From a virus: a stretch of 40,327 bases of DNA. Position numbers and translations under genes: made by a program. This document shows positions 33,207 through 39,536 of the stretch, piece after piece. The stretch spans positions 1 to 40,327 of the IMG/VR virus record IMGVR_UViG_3300020477_000060. The stretch is one strand, 5' to 3'. How positions within the stretch are numbered: position 1 is the first letter of the stretch; every line of letters begins with the position of its first letter. Under the pieces are notes generated by a model. The model saw nothing but the letters and a program-made list of their open reading frames with translations, made no database searches and was not told the DNA's origin.

Positions 33207-33218
33207 GAGAATTAGAGA
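33207..33218 (-). promoter_or_regulatory. Repeated upstream element, copy C (GP88-like gene)
   Basis: TCTCTAATTCTC, then AAAACTT and the ATG. It lies just after the T-rich tail of the preceding terminator. Confidence 0.75.
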
Positions 33219-33233
33219 AGTGACAAAAAACAA

Positions 33234-33271
33234 AAAACCCTAGAAATATAAAAGTATATCCCTAGGGTTTT
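33234..33271 (-). terminator. Intrinsic terminator after the 74-residue gene
   Basis: A 17-position stem with 15 pairs (AAAACCCTAG...TATA against TATAT...CTAGGGTTTT), a 4-base loop, and then TTTTTTGTTTTTTG on the minus strand. A textbook rho-independent terminator. Confidence 0.9.
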
Positions 33272-33295
33272 AATTAAATATCTTTTTAGAGTTTA

Positions 33296-33520
33296 TTAGA
33301 ATTCCCCCCTCATGAATGGTTCATCAGTTTGGGGAACTTCAAGCATTCCATCATTTACAAAAATATAGTTTCGAGTAAATTTATTTTTAAAAGGTATTGA
33401 ACCTTCTATATTTTCACTCATCAACATAAATTCCGATGGGTCCAGGTATGAGTATTTATCACTTTTTTTTATTGCTTCTGTTAATTCATTAAAAGCAATA
33501 TGTACAAGGTTTTTATCCAT
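33296..33520 (-). CDS. Hypothetical accessory protein
   Basis: 74 residues from ATG 33520 (MDKNLVHIAFNELTEAIKKS). This start follows GAAAGG by ten bases, the same ribosome site as at neighbouring genes; an upstream ATG at 33538 has none. The C-terminal half is beta-like (NKFTRNYIFVNDGMLEVPQT). No family recognised. It is the last gene of a three-gene cassette with 33513-33686 and 33688-33819. Confidence 0.6.
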   Translation of the reverse strand: MDKNLVHIAFNELTEAIKKSDKYSYLDPSEFMLMSENIEGSIPFKNKFTRNYIFVNDGMLEVPQTDEPFMRGEF

Positions 33521-33686
33521 TGTTAGTTTTCCTTTCATAATGTTGCTCGTTCATCAGCTTGCACTCATCTTGTACAATTGGATGCCAAACTCCTTTAATA
33601 GGGTCCAAGGGTTTATAATTATCTTTTGCCCATTGTCTAAATTCTTTTTCCTCACTAGCATTTAAGTGCCTGAATAAATCAATCAT
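33513..33686 (-). CDS. Small conserved-looking phage protein
   Basis: 57 residues, MIDLFRHLNASEEKEFRQWA, then KDNYKPLDPIKGVWHPIVQD. The pattern (F)R.WA...Y.P...I.gVWHP.vq.Ec..mN recurs in small marine phage proteins as I remember them; function unknown. The ATG is preceded by AGGAAGGAAATTAAA, a strong ribosome site, and its end overlaps the next start. Confidence 0.65.
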   Translation of the reverse strand: MIDLFRHLNASEEKEFRQWAKDNYKPLDPIKGVWHPIVQDECKLMNEQHYERKTNNG

Positions 33687-33687
33687 T

Positions 33688-33819
33688 TTAATTTCCTTCC
33701 TGAAATGGTGAATAATATTTATTATAAATGTCTCTTTCTATTCTCATCACTTCGCAAATAATTCCAATCCCTAAAATTACAATTCCAACCACTATCAGCA
33801 TTTCAATTTTTCTTTGCAT
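33688..33819 (-). CDS. Small single-span membrane protein
   Basis: 43 residues: MQRKIEMLIVVGIVILGIGI, a membrane segment (residues 7-22), then EVMRIERDIYNKYYSPFQEGN. It starts ten bases after the repeated element with AAAAGG as ribosome site, and is directly followed by the 57-residue gene (one base between stop and ATG). Function unknown. Confidence 0.6.
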   Translation of the reverse strand: MQRKIEMLIVVGIVILGIGIICEVMRIERDIYNKYYSPFQEGN

Positions 33820-33829
33820 GTTACCTTTT

Positions 33830-33841
33830 GAGAATTAGAGA
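33830..33841 (-). promoter_or_regulatory. Repeated upstream element, copy D
   Basis: TCTCTAATTCTC between a terminator T run (TTTTTTTTATT) and AAAAGGTAACATG. It heads the three-gene cassette 33819-33296. Confidence 0.75.
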
Positions 33842-33852
33842 AATAAAAAAAA

Positions 33853-33880
33853 CCTAGGGAATTAGAATTAACTCCCTAGG
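33853..33880 (-). terminator. Intrinsic terminator after the 56-residue gene
   Basis: CCTAGGGA pairs with TCCCTAGG (8 bp) around a 12-base loop, followed on the minus strand by TTTTTTTTATTT. The loop contains TTCTAATT, resembling the nearby repeated element. Confidence 0.9.
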
Positions 33881-33891
33881 GAAAAGATTAA

Positions 33892-34062
33892 TTAATAAAC
33901 ACCATAACTAGGCTTGCCCCACAGAATTTCCATTCTTGCCCTACCAAGTTTAGTTTTCAAACTGTGGATTTCTTTTTTCAATCGGCTATTTTCATCAATA
34001 TTCTGAATTACCGATTTTAATAATAATTCATTTGTTTGCGTTGCTGTTTGATCAACTGACAT
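33892..34062 (-). CDS. Small coiled-coil protein, unknown
   Basis: 56 residues. After MSVDQTATQTNELLLKSVIQ comes a probable coiled coil (NIDENSRLKKEIHSLKTKLG) and the end MEILWGKPSYGVY. The ATG follows GAAAGGTATTT, identical to the ribosome site of the DUF932 gene. Single-gene cassette with element and terminator. Confidence 0.65.
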   Translation of the reverse strand: MSVDQTATQTNELLLKSVIQNIDENSRLKKEIHSLKTKLGRARMEILWGKPSYGVY

Positions 34063-34081
34063 AAATACCTTTCATAAAAAT

Positions 34082-34093
34082 AAGAATTAGAGA
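34082..34093 (-). promoter_or_regulatory. Repeated upstream element, copy E
   Basis: TCTCTAATTCTT, one base different from the other copies, 19 bases before the ATG at 34062 and directly after the T run of the preceding terminator. Confidence 0.7.
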
Positions 34094-34097
34094 AAAA

Positions 34098-34123
34098 CTA
34101 GGGAAACTTTATTGCTTCCCTAG
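34098..34123 (-). terminator. Intrinsic terminator after the 78-residue gene
   Basis: CTAGGGAA pairs with TTCCCTAG (8 bp), 10-base loop, then TTTTTC on the minus strand. Confidence 0.85.
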
Positions 34124-34131
34124 AAAAGATA

Positions 34132-34368
34132 TTAATTTGTAGGAATAGCTCGAACGCTATTACCTACAAACTCATTGCCAAAATTCTGTCCTGAAGCAAT
34201 AGCACTTTCTAAATCTAATTCATTACTACTAGATTTAAATTGTTTTATTGCATCAGTTCTGGTTTTTGCTTCAACAACTGTTTCAGCCAGCACTCTTTTT
34301 TTAACTTCAAATTGAAGTCTAAAAGTTTTAAGTGCAGTTTCTAGGGTTTCAACTTTATCTTTTCCCAT
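34132..34368 (-). CDS. Hypothetical accessory protein
   Basis: 78 residues, MGKDKVETLETALKTFRLQF then EVKKRVLAETVVEAKTRTDA: an amphipathic strand-helix start typical of small phage proteins in which a V.A.t..eA pattern recurs. Polar C-terminus (ESAIASGQNFGNEFVGNSVR). Not recognised. The ATG at 34368 is preceded by GAAAGGAACATATT. Single-gene cassette. Confidence 0.65.
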   Translation of the reverse strand: MGKDKVETLETALKTFRLQFEVKKRVLAETVVEAKTRTDAIKQFKSSSNELDLESAIASGQNFGNEFVGNSVRAIPTN

Positions 34369-34389
34369 AATATGTTCCTTTCAAGTTAT

Positions 34390-34401
34390 GAGAATTAGAG
34401 A
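34390..34401 (-). promoter_or_regulatory. Repeated upstream element, copy F
   Basis: TCTCTAATTCTC, 21 bases before the ATG at 34368, after a series of three hairpins. Confidence 0.75.
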
Positions 34402-34404
34402 GTT

Positions 34405-34491
34405 CAAGAAAACTTAATTGCTTTCCTGAAGGATACACTATTATTAATGTATCCTTGCGGAAACCCTAGGATTCTAATTTGAACCCTAGGG
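34405..34491 (-). terminator. Three consecutive hairpins after the DUF932 gene
   Basis: In transcript order: CCTAGGG...CCCTAGG (34464-34491), a perfect 9-bp AAGGATACA/TGTATCCTT stem (34429-34456), and a 9-position stem with seven pairs (34405-34428). Only the last is close to a T-rich stretch. It is stronger than needed for simple termination, so mRNA 3'-end protection is possible. Confidence 0.7.
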
Positions 34492-34499
34492 AATTAAAA

Positions 34500-35405
34500 T
34501 TAAACTGTTTCTTCTATACGTTCTTGTATTTCTAAATTTGCTCTTTCTTGATCAGACATATCACTAGGCATTACTTCAACTGGCATTGCTTCAAATTCAT
34601 CATCGGTAAGTTCAATTATATTGCTGGTATCTAAACCTACGATGTTATCCATTAGACCACATAGCTTGATGTTTCGAGTTGTCACTTGATCAAGATTTTT
34701 ATAGCACTTGAAGCTTTCTGTAAAAGCGTTATTAAGTGACCACAAGTTCCTAGGTTCAAACTCTTGATGCGTTGAACTTTGACTTCCTTCTTCACTTCTC
34801 CACTCGTTTAAAACTTTATAGATATTTGATGGTGAAAGAATATCCGCATCACAGGCTTTTATAATAAAGTCATGAACCCATGATTCACTCTTAATTTCCC
34901 TACCCTTGTATGCTTCTATTCTTTTATCATTTATTTCATCAAGAAATTTTAATTGCTGGACAGCCCTTAAAATTAAGTTTGGTAACCTTGAAAAGACATT
35001 TTTTGTATGTCTTGTCTTAATTACAATCTCACCACTAAAAATTAAATTGTCACATATTGTTACTCTTGATCCTCCAGCTAGTGCTATTGGGAATTTTTTG
35101 TCATGGCTATTTCTGAATGCCATTATTCCTTTATAATCTGCGTTGTGCTTATCAAAAAAGACATCACAAATTCCAAACAATCTATTATGGTTATGAGTTG
35201 TTCCAGTTTTAAAATTGTCTAGTTCAATACCGATGTTATTAGCACTCTCTATAATGTTATTAATGACAGTACTGTGAGGGACTGTTTGATGAGTGATAAC
35301 ACCCTGTTCATTAAATCCCGGTGGTGGCGTTGGTATGGTTTCGAGTTCAGCCAATGAAATATCAAGACCTAAACCATAATTTGTTAGCTGTGTTGAGTTT
35401 GACAT
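34500..35405 (-). CDS. DUF932-family protein, first gene of the accessory region
   Basis: 301 residues. The family core is visible: AFRNSHDKKFPIALAGGSRV (96-115), TICDNLIFSGEIVIKTRHTK (116-135), RIEAYKGREIKSESWVHDFI and RNLWSLNNAFTESFKCYKNL. DUF932 (PF06067) proteins occur in phages and plasmids; the activity is unproven, though some have been discussed with anti-restriction or defence contexts. The C-terminus is acidic. It is the first gene after the presumed genome-end region, the place of the anti-restriction gene 0.3 in T7, which makes an early host-takeover role plausible but not shown. The start follows GAAAGGTATTT. Confidence 0.75.
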   Translation of the reverse strand: MSNSTQLTNYGLGLDISLAELETIPTPPPGFNEQGVITHQTVPHSTVINNIIESANNIGIELDNFKTGTTHNHNRLFGICDVFFDKHNADYKGIMAFRNSHDKKFPIALAGGSRVTICDNLIFSGEIVIKTRHTKNVFSRLPNLILRAVQQLKFLDEINDKRIEAYKGREIKSESWVHDFIIKACDADILSPSNIYKVLNEWRSEEGSQSSTHQEFEPRNLWSLNNAFTESFKCYKNLDQVTTRNIKLCGLMDNIVGLDTSNIIELTDDEFEAMPVEVMPSDMSDQERANLEIQERIEETV

Positions 35406-35424
35406 AAATACCTTTCTTTATAAT

Positions 35425-35436
35425 GAGAATTAGAGA
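35425..35436 (-). promoter_or_regulatory. Repeated upstream element, copy G (DUF932 gene)
   Basis: TCTCTAATTCTC, 19 bases before the ATG at 35405. A hairpin (35440-35461) directly precedes it although no gene lies upstream that would need terminating. Confidence 0.75.
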
Positions 35437-35439
35437 ATC

Positions 35440-35461
35440 ACGTTATCAAAATGAATAACGT
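35440..35461 (-). other. Hairpin ahead of element copy G
   Basis: Perfect 7-bp stem ACGTTAT/ATAACGT with an 8-base loop, with no T run behind it and no upstream gene. It suggests that hairpin plus element may form one functional leader module. Confidence 0.5.
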
Positions 35462-35586
35462 AAAGTCATGTTTTCATGTTTCCCTATGAATGTAAATACC
35501 TAAGTGAATTTATTTACAAAACAGTTGAAATCATTGAGGAAATTTTTTTATTGATCAAAAACCCCGATATTCACTCATTAAATGTA

Positions 35587-35643
35587 TTATGTCTTATATA
35601 AGAATTTCCGCAGCACTCCACAAAATAAATGTATAAGACATAA
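35587..35643. repeat. 12-bp inverted repeat with GC-richer centre
   Basis: TTATGTCTTATA (35587-35598) is the exact reverse complement of TATAAGACATAA (35632-35643), 33 bases apart, with CCGCAGCACTCCAC between. The left arm also contains the palindrome CTTATATAAG. Confidence 0.75.
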
Positions 35644-35676
35644 GAATATAATTTGAAACCTAGGGATTTAGAATTA

Positions 35677-35728
35677 AATGATGGATTATGGTTTGGGATA
35701 TTTATAAATGAATGATGGGTTATGGTTT
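35677..35728. repeat. Direct repeat AATGATGG(A/G)TTATGGTTT
   Basis: Copies at 35677-35694 and 35711-35728 match in 17 of 18 bases. They follow a CCTAGGGATTTAGAATTAA stretch at about 35661 that resembles the terminator loops of the cassettes, perhaps a remnant of a lost cassette. Confidence 0.65.
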
Positions 35729-35957
35729 TATTCATTTAGTTTTATTTTGTACAATGAAAATTAAAATGATTAATAATATTGTCAATCATCATAATGAAAA
35801 ATCGATAGTATATAAAAATGAATGAAATTCTAATTTTTAATTTCCAGAAAAACAATTAAGTTGAAATTACAAACTAATTGGCTCCTGCTAACTAATTGAA
35901 ATCATTACTTTTCTAATTAGCGAAACAATAAAAACCGCAAATTCAGGATTCAGAAGA

Positions 35958-35983
35958 GGGGGGTAAGGGGGGATTTCGGGGGG
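35958..35983 (+). repeat. Three G6 runs
   Basis: Six-G runs at 35958-35963, 35967-35972 and 35978-35983, separated by TAA and ATTTC, are very unusual in this AT-rich genome. On the transcribed strand they are C runs. They lie between two AT-rich blocks in the presumed genome-end region. Confidence 0.7.
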
Positions 35984-36089
35984 AGCATAACGTAGTCAAC
36001 TACACAAATTTTTCTACCAAAAGTTTACGAGTGGACCCCATAGGATATACCTAGGACACACCATAACTATCTACAAACTATATAATAAC

Positions 36090-36107
36090 TATAATACTAG
36101 TATTATA
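36090..36107. repeat. 18-bp perfect palindrome
   Basis: TATAATACTAGTATTATA reads the same on both strands. It shares TACTAGTA with the 20-bp palindrome at 36144-36163. Confidence 0.8.
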
Positions 36108-36143
36108 TTTATAATAATATTTATAATAATAATAATTAATAAG

Positions 36144-36163
36144 TACTAGTATTAATACTAGTA
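36144..36163. repeat. 20-bp perfect palindrome
   Basis: TACTAGTATTAATACTAGTA reads the same on both strands and contains TACTAGTA twice. With the copy at 36090-36107 this makes three TACTAGTA units in 75 bases. Confidence 0.8.
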
Positions 36164-36191
36164 TAATTATAACTATAATAATAAATATATA

Positions 36192-36221
36192 CTGGTATAA
36201 TAATTATTATAATAATACCAG
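36192..36221 (-). terminator. AT-rich hairpin just downstream of the large terminase gene
   Basis: CTGGTAT and ATACCAG close a 15-position stem with 12 pairs, ending six bases after the terminase stop. No T run follows, so termination is uncertain; it may belong to the palindrome cluster. Confidence 0.45.
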
Positions 36222-36226
36222 CACTA

Positions 36227-37930
36227 TTAATGATTCATAGTATTAATATAATTATAACTAACCTCACCTAAACTTCCCTTCTTAGCTATACTAGCACCAG
36301 CCCCATCAATAAACTTCTCCAGTTCCCTATCTAATGCTTCTTGTTTTTGTCTTCCTGTTTCATCCTGCTGGTCAGCACTCATTTGTTCTACCCAGTAACC
36401 TACTGCCATTGCTAAAGCATCAACTCTATCATCATGTCTTAAAGAACCTCTATCCCTAGTTATCCTTGTCATTTGATACAACAACATCTTCCTTAAGGAA
36501 TCCTCTGCAACATACTCTTTAGTTGAGTTGTAATCATCATTAATAACCTTTGGGTCAATAATAAGCCTGTGTTGCATCATTACTGGTTCTAAAATATCTA
36601 TTATTCTTCTTTCTTTTTGTGTAGTGCTACGCACCTCTTCAACATCAACAGGATAAATACGTCTTAGGTGTGGTTTCAGCAACTCACTAAACATCCCATC
36701 ACCAAAATTACTCTCAGTAATAATAAGATTAACTTTGTAAGCTTTCGCTAGGGTTGCAAGTGTCTTCATGGTGTCATCACTATAACCCCCTTGAAAACCT
36801 CCAGCTTTACAAAGATAAAGATTACCATTAAGCATCTTCACTATTGCATAAGCAGTTTCATCCTTTCCTCTACCACTAGGATCAACACTCATAACTGAAC
36901 CAGTAAACTCCTCCCATCCACTAGGTAGATCCAAGGGACCATACCAACCATCCCCAGCAAGTCCCACATTAGGTAAGTCAGTTAGTTTTGTATGATTAAG
37001 TTTTCCTGCAATGACTTCTTGTGGTCCCTTCTCTTGAGGGATGTCCATAACTACAAGATCATGTAGCTTAAGAGGATACCTGTCAGCATCCGATAAGCTG
37101 GTATCCAGCATGAACTGTAAACTAAAACCTGCTCTCCCATAACTTAATTCCCTTTCCTCAAGATCGTACTTATCAAATCTATCTGGATCTGTAGGATCTC
37201 CTACCTCTCCCTTATGATTATGTATGTAGTCACTAAGCCTTGCCCCATACCTTTCCTTCAGTTTTTCATCGGGAACCCTAGCACACCATATCTTTAACTC
37301 ATAACCTCTGTCAGGGAGTACTTCATAGAGTGTTTGTTCACTTTGTGGAGTTCCTAAAAATATAATTCTTCCACTTGGTTTTAATATGGCATCAAATTCT
37401 TTAACACTTTCAGCAATACGATCCCTCATACCTTGGGTCATACTGTTATTTGGTACTTCTACATCATCAGCAATAATTAAGTCAGCACGACTACCTGCCA
37501 TTTGACCACTTATACCCACACTTTTTACAGATGGTGCGTGAGCAGGGGTAGAAGGGCCGACATCGAAAGAAATTTTAGAGTGCCTCTGGTGGTCCCGTGA
37601 CTTTAAAAAGTTCAGCACAGGCATTTCTAAGATCAATCTCTGGGTAAATGTGCTAAAGTCATCACTTCTTATCTTACTTGCACTCACAACTAAGATTTTA
37701 GTCTCAGGATCTTTAAGGAGACAATAACAACAATATGCAGAGGTGATGTAACTTTTACCTATTCCTCTAAATGCTTCAATGACTAGTCTTCTAGGACCAT
37801 CCTCAAGGTATGTAGCTATATCTTGTTGGATTGGTGTAGGAGAAGGGAGGTGCAGGTGCTTCCAGACATGTGTAAGGAAGAGGGGGAACGTAAGTCTATT
37901 TAGTAGTTCTGCTTCAGTTGCAGGATTCAA
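36227..37930 (-). CDS. terL: Terminase large subunit (T7 gp19-like)
   Basis: 567 residues (T7 gp19: 586). ATPase Walker A is EAFRGIGKS (about 52-60) and Walker B is ADLIIADDVE (about 155-164), with the coupling motif GRIIFLGTPQSEQTLYE. The C-terminal nuclease shows SVDPSGRGKDETAYAIVKML and the acidic LIITESNFGDG. It packages concatemeric DNA through the portal. It overlaps the small subunit gene by 17 bases. The end of the gene borders the palindromic non-coding region. Confidence 0.96.
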   Translation of the reverse strand: MNPATEAELLNRLTFPLFLTHVWKHLHLPSPTPIQQDIATYLEDGPRRLVIEAFRGIGKSYITSAYCCYCLLKDPETKILVVSASKIRSDDFSTFTQRLILEMPVLNFLKSRDHQRHSKISFDVGPSTPAHAPSVKSVGISGQMAGSRADLIIADDVEVPNNSMTQGMRDRIAESVKEFDAILKPSGRIIFLGTPQSEQTLYEVLPDRGYELKIWCARVPDEKLKERYGARLSDYIHNHKGEVGDPTDPDRFDKYDLEERELSYGRAGFSLQFMLDTSLSDADRYPLKLHDLVVMDIPQEKGPQEVIAGKLNHTKLTDLPNVGLAGDGWYGPLDLPSGWEEFTGSVMSVDPSGRGKDETAYAIVKMLNGNLYLCKAGGFQGGYSDDTMKTLATLAKAYKVNLIITESNFGDGMFSELLKPHLRRIYPVDVEEVRSTTQKERRIIDILEPVMMQHRLIIDPKVINDDYNSTKEYVAEDSLRKMLLYQMTRITRDRGSLRHDDRVDALAMAVGYWVEQMSADQQDETGRQKQEALDRELEKFIDGAGASIAKKGSLGEVSYNYINTMNH

Positions 37931-38156
37931 CAGACTCAGGAGGTGGTAATGATTCTAGGAGGTTTTTTAATGGACTATCTTCTACTGGAGAAGCTTCTAT
38001 ATGATTATCTCTAAGGAATTGTCTGGCAACATTAAGATCACCAGCAGTTGCTTCACCACTACGAACTCTATTTAAAAGTTCTTGTGTAAGAACTGTATGA
38101 AGTGACTCTAAACCTAGGCTATTTTTTTCCATGTTCACTAATAACTCCAAATCCAA
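37914..38156 (-). CDS. terS: Terminase small subunit (T7 gp18-like)
   Basis: 80 residues (T7 gp18: 89). LHTVLTQELLNRVRSGEATA followed by GDLNVARQFLRDNHIEASPV is the typical helical pattern of T7-type small terminases, with an acidic/Pro end (SPLKNLLESLPPPE). Overlaps the peptidase gene upstream and terL downstream. It recognises DNA and regulates the large subunit. Confidence 0.88.
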   Translation of the reverse strand: MDLELLVNMEKNSLGLESLHTVLTQELLNRVRSGEATAGDLNVARQFLRDNHIEASPVEDSPLKNLLESLPPPESVESCN

Positions 38157-38524
38157 GGACGAGGTTTACTCATATTAGGTATCAGCATGTCTAAATGAAG
38201 GAATCTTTTACTGTGATCCCCTTTTTGTGACACACCAATACCTGTCATCCCATGTTTAATGGCAAGTTCAACTACTTTAAAAGCATCACCACCATTAACA
38301 ACTACATCTACTGCTCTACCAGTAGTATGTGGACCAGTTAAACCACTACTAGACACTTCATCATTGTATTCAGGACATCTATAACCACTTGAAACAATTA
38401 ATGGTTTGCCTAATTCAACCCTAATGGTTTCTAATGCTTCCATGAACTCAGGAACCATTTTACAATCACCAGAACCCTTACATTTCATCTCATTTTCTGA
38501 GAAATGATCTGTAATCATCCCCAT
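38138..38524 (-). CDS. M15-family peptidase, endolysin candidate
   Basis: 128 residues of the Peptidase_M15 (VanY/D-Ala-D-Ala carboxypeptidase-like) fold. SSGYRCPEYN, then GPHTTGRAVDVVV with zinc ligands His66 and Asp73, and FLHLDM with His110, are all intact. Such small M15 proteins are known endolysins that cut peptide cross-links. It sits next to the holin candidate and terminase. Because the gp3.5-like protein seems inactive, this enzyme and the SleB-like hydrolase are the best candidates for lysis. The start overlaps the upstream gene by ten bases. Confidence 0.9.
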   Translation of the reverse strand: MGMITDHFSENEMKCKGSGDCKMVPEFMEALETIRVELGKPLIVSSGYRCPEYNDEVSSSGLTGPHTTGRAVDVVVNGGDAFKVVELAIKHGMTGIGVSQKGDHSKRFLHLDMLIPNMSKPRPWIWSY

Positions 38525-38703
38525 ATTAGTTCCTTCAAGGATTTGTGGGCATTATCTTTCATTGCTTCTACTTTTTTATCAATATCTTTAATCTCTTTAG
38601 AGGACATTGTTTGTTGCATAATATTTTCTGCTTGATTAGCAGTAAGTTCAGTAAACTTTGATGCAATCATGTTTTTTACAAAGTTAAGTAGTAGTGTTTC
38701 CAT
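38515..38703 (-). CDS. Small helical protein of the lysis region, unknown
   Basis: 62 residues, METLLLNFVKNMIASKFTEL then a charged amphipathic helix (KEIKDIDKKVEAMKDNAHKS). No membrane segment of full length. Overlaps the holin candidate (20 bases) and the peptidase (10 bases), so it is coupled with lysis genes. Function unknown. Confidence 0.65.
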   Translation of the reverse strand: METLLLNFVKNMIASKFTELTANQAENIMQQTMSSKEIKDIDKKVEAMKDNAHKSLKELIWG

Positions 38704-39025
38704 CTGTTTCTTCTTTCCTTGGTTGATGTTGTGGTGCTTTGTCTTCCATTAGATCAGAGTCACCATTAAAATAAAACGTAGCTATACCCGAAATCACACT
38801 AATAAAGCTACCGATTAAAATATTAAGTAAATCACGACTACTTTGTGCCATCTCTACATCAGCAATTAACATCATGTGAACAATGTAAAGAAATATACCA
38901 AAAGCAAAGAATGAAATTACTAATCTTCCATAAAATCGTGCAACAGTTATCTGTTCATTAACAGTCATCTTTTTTGGTGGAGAAGGGTTCCCCTTAACTG
39001 TTTTTTTCTCTATTATTTCTTCCAT
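38684..39025 (-). CDS. Two-span membrane protein, holin candidate
   Basis: 113 residues. Charged N-terminus (KKTVKGNPSPPKK), membrane segment 1 (GRLVISFFAFGIFLYIVHMM, about 33-53), short loop with Asp/Glu/Arg, membrane segment 2 (LLNILIGSFISVISGIATFY, about 67-86), then a hydrophilic tail with Lys, Arg and Glu. Two spans with both ends inside is the class II holin layout, and the gene is next to the M15 peptidase. Called from topology and context only. Confidence 0.65.
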   Translation of the reverse strand: MEEIIEKKTVKGNPSPPKKMTVNEQITVARFYGRLVISFFAFGIFLYIVHMMLIADVEMAQSSRDLLNILIGSFISVISGIATFYFNGDSDLMEDKAPQHQPRKEETDGNTTT

Positions 39026-39234
39026 TAGTTCATTGTTCCTTGCATTTCAATTTCTAGTTTATCAATAGAGTCTGCCATGTCTCTCATGATCTTAATAGCA
39101 TTAAACCAATGCTCTATCAGACCATTTTCTTTGTAAAGATTAAGTTCATCCTTAAAAGTTTCAAAACTTTTCTCTATTGTGTCACACAATTCCTCTGTGT
39201 CTACAGTTTCCTCATTAGGAATTGCTTGGATCAT
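39025..39234 (-). CDS. Small acidic helical protein, unknown
   Basis: 69 residues: acidic start (NEETVDTEELCDTIEKSFET), then two amphipathic helices (HWFNAIKIMRDMADSIDKLE). It overlaps its neighbours by one and four bases, which supports translation. No family recognised. Confidence 0.65.
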   Translation of the reverse strand: MIQAIPNEETVDTEELCDTIEKSFETFKDELNLYKENGLIEHWFNAIKIMRDMADSIDKLEIEMQGTMN

Positions 39235-39536
39235 TTTTGTTGTTTAATTAATTCTCTAATAGCTTGAGTATTTTGCTCTAGTGCTATTTTTATTGACATA
39301 ATAGCATCTGAAGATTTTTCAACAAGTTGCATTATTTTAGCATCATTCTCTGCATCTTTTTTCCAAAATTCTTCTCGTTCTTTTCTAGATTGATCAGTTG
39401 TGTATTTAATAAACCAGAAAGAAGCTATAATAACACAAGCAGGGATGCCAAGATCCATTACCATACTATATAAAGTATTTACTTCAGGCATAGGCATAGG
39501 TTTTCCGTGAATATATTGATAATCTGCTGGATTCAT
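39231..39536 (-). CDS. Membrane protein with coiled-coil tail, holin- or spanin-like
   Basis: 101 residues: polar start, one membrane segment (LGIPACVIIASFWFIKY, about 30-46), then a long charged helix (TTDQSRKEREEFWKKDAEND ... ALEQNTQAIRELIKQQK). The layout resembles BhlA-like holins or an inner-membrane spanin. ATG overlaps the SleB-like stop (ATGA). The partial gene at 1-125 is a variant with the same layout. Function inferred from topology and neighbours. Confidence 0.65.
   Translation of the reverse strand: MNPADYQYIHGKPMPMPEVNTLYSMVMDLGIPACVIIASFWFIKYTTDQSRKEREEFWKKDAENDAKIMQLVEKSSDAIMSIKIALEQNTQAIRELIKQQK

Larger units (their letters stand above)
35462..36226. other. Non-coding region between terminase and the first accessory gene
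   Basis: About 765 bases with no credible gene on either strand. In T7-like genomes the ends (terminal repeats) and early promoters lie between the large terminase and the first early gene, so this is the probable packaging and end region in a circularised assembly. Contents: 12-bp inverted repeat at 35587/35632, 18-bp direct repeats at 35677 and 35711, a lone minus-strand TTGACA at 35780 with a poor -10, three G6 runs at 35958-35983, the sequence GGACCCCATAGGATATACC near 36033, and AT-rich palindromes at 36090-36221. Confidence 0.6.

Noticed and set aside
31693-35436. Element read on the plus strand (GAGAATTAGAGAGA) as a T7-like promoter ending in GGGAGA
   Set aside because: It would transcribe away from every gene in the region; the minus-strand reading fits the gene starts.
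35780-35785. Minus-strand TTGACA as a host early promoter
   Set aside because: No acceptable -10 at 15-19 bases; best hexamers match only three of six. Kept only as a note inside the non-coding region.
36060-36226. CRISPR-like or iteron array
   Set aside because: The repeats are palindromic AT tracts of unequal spacing without spacers; no array structure.
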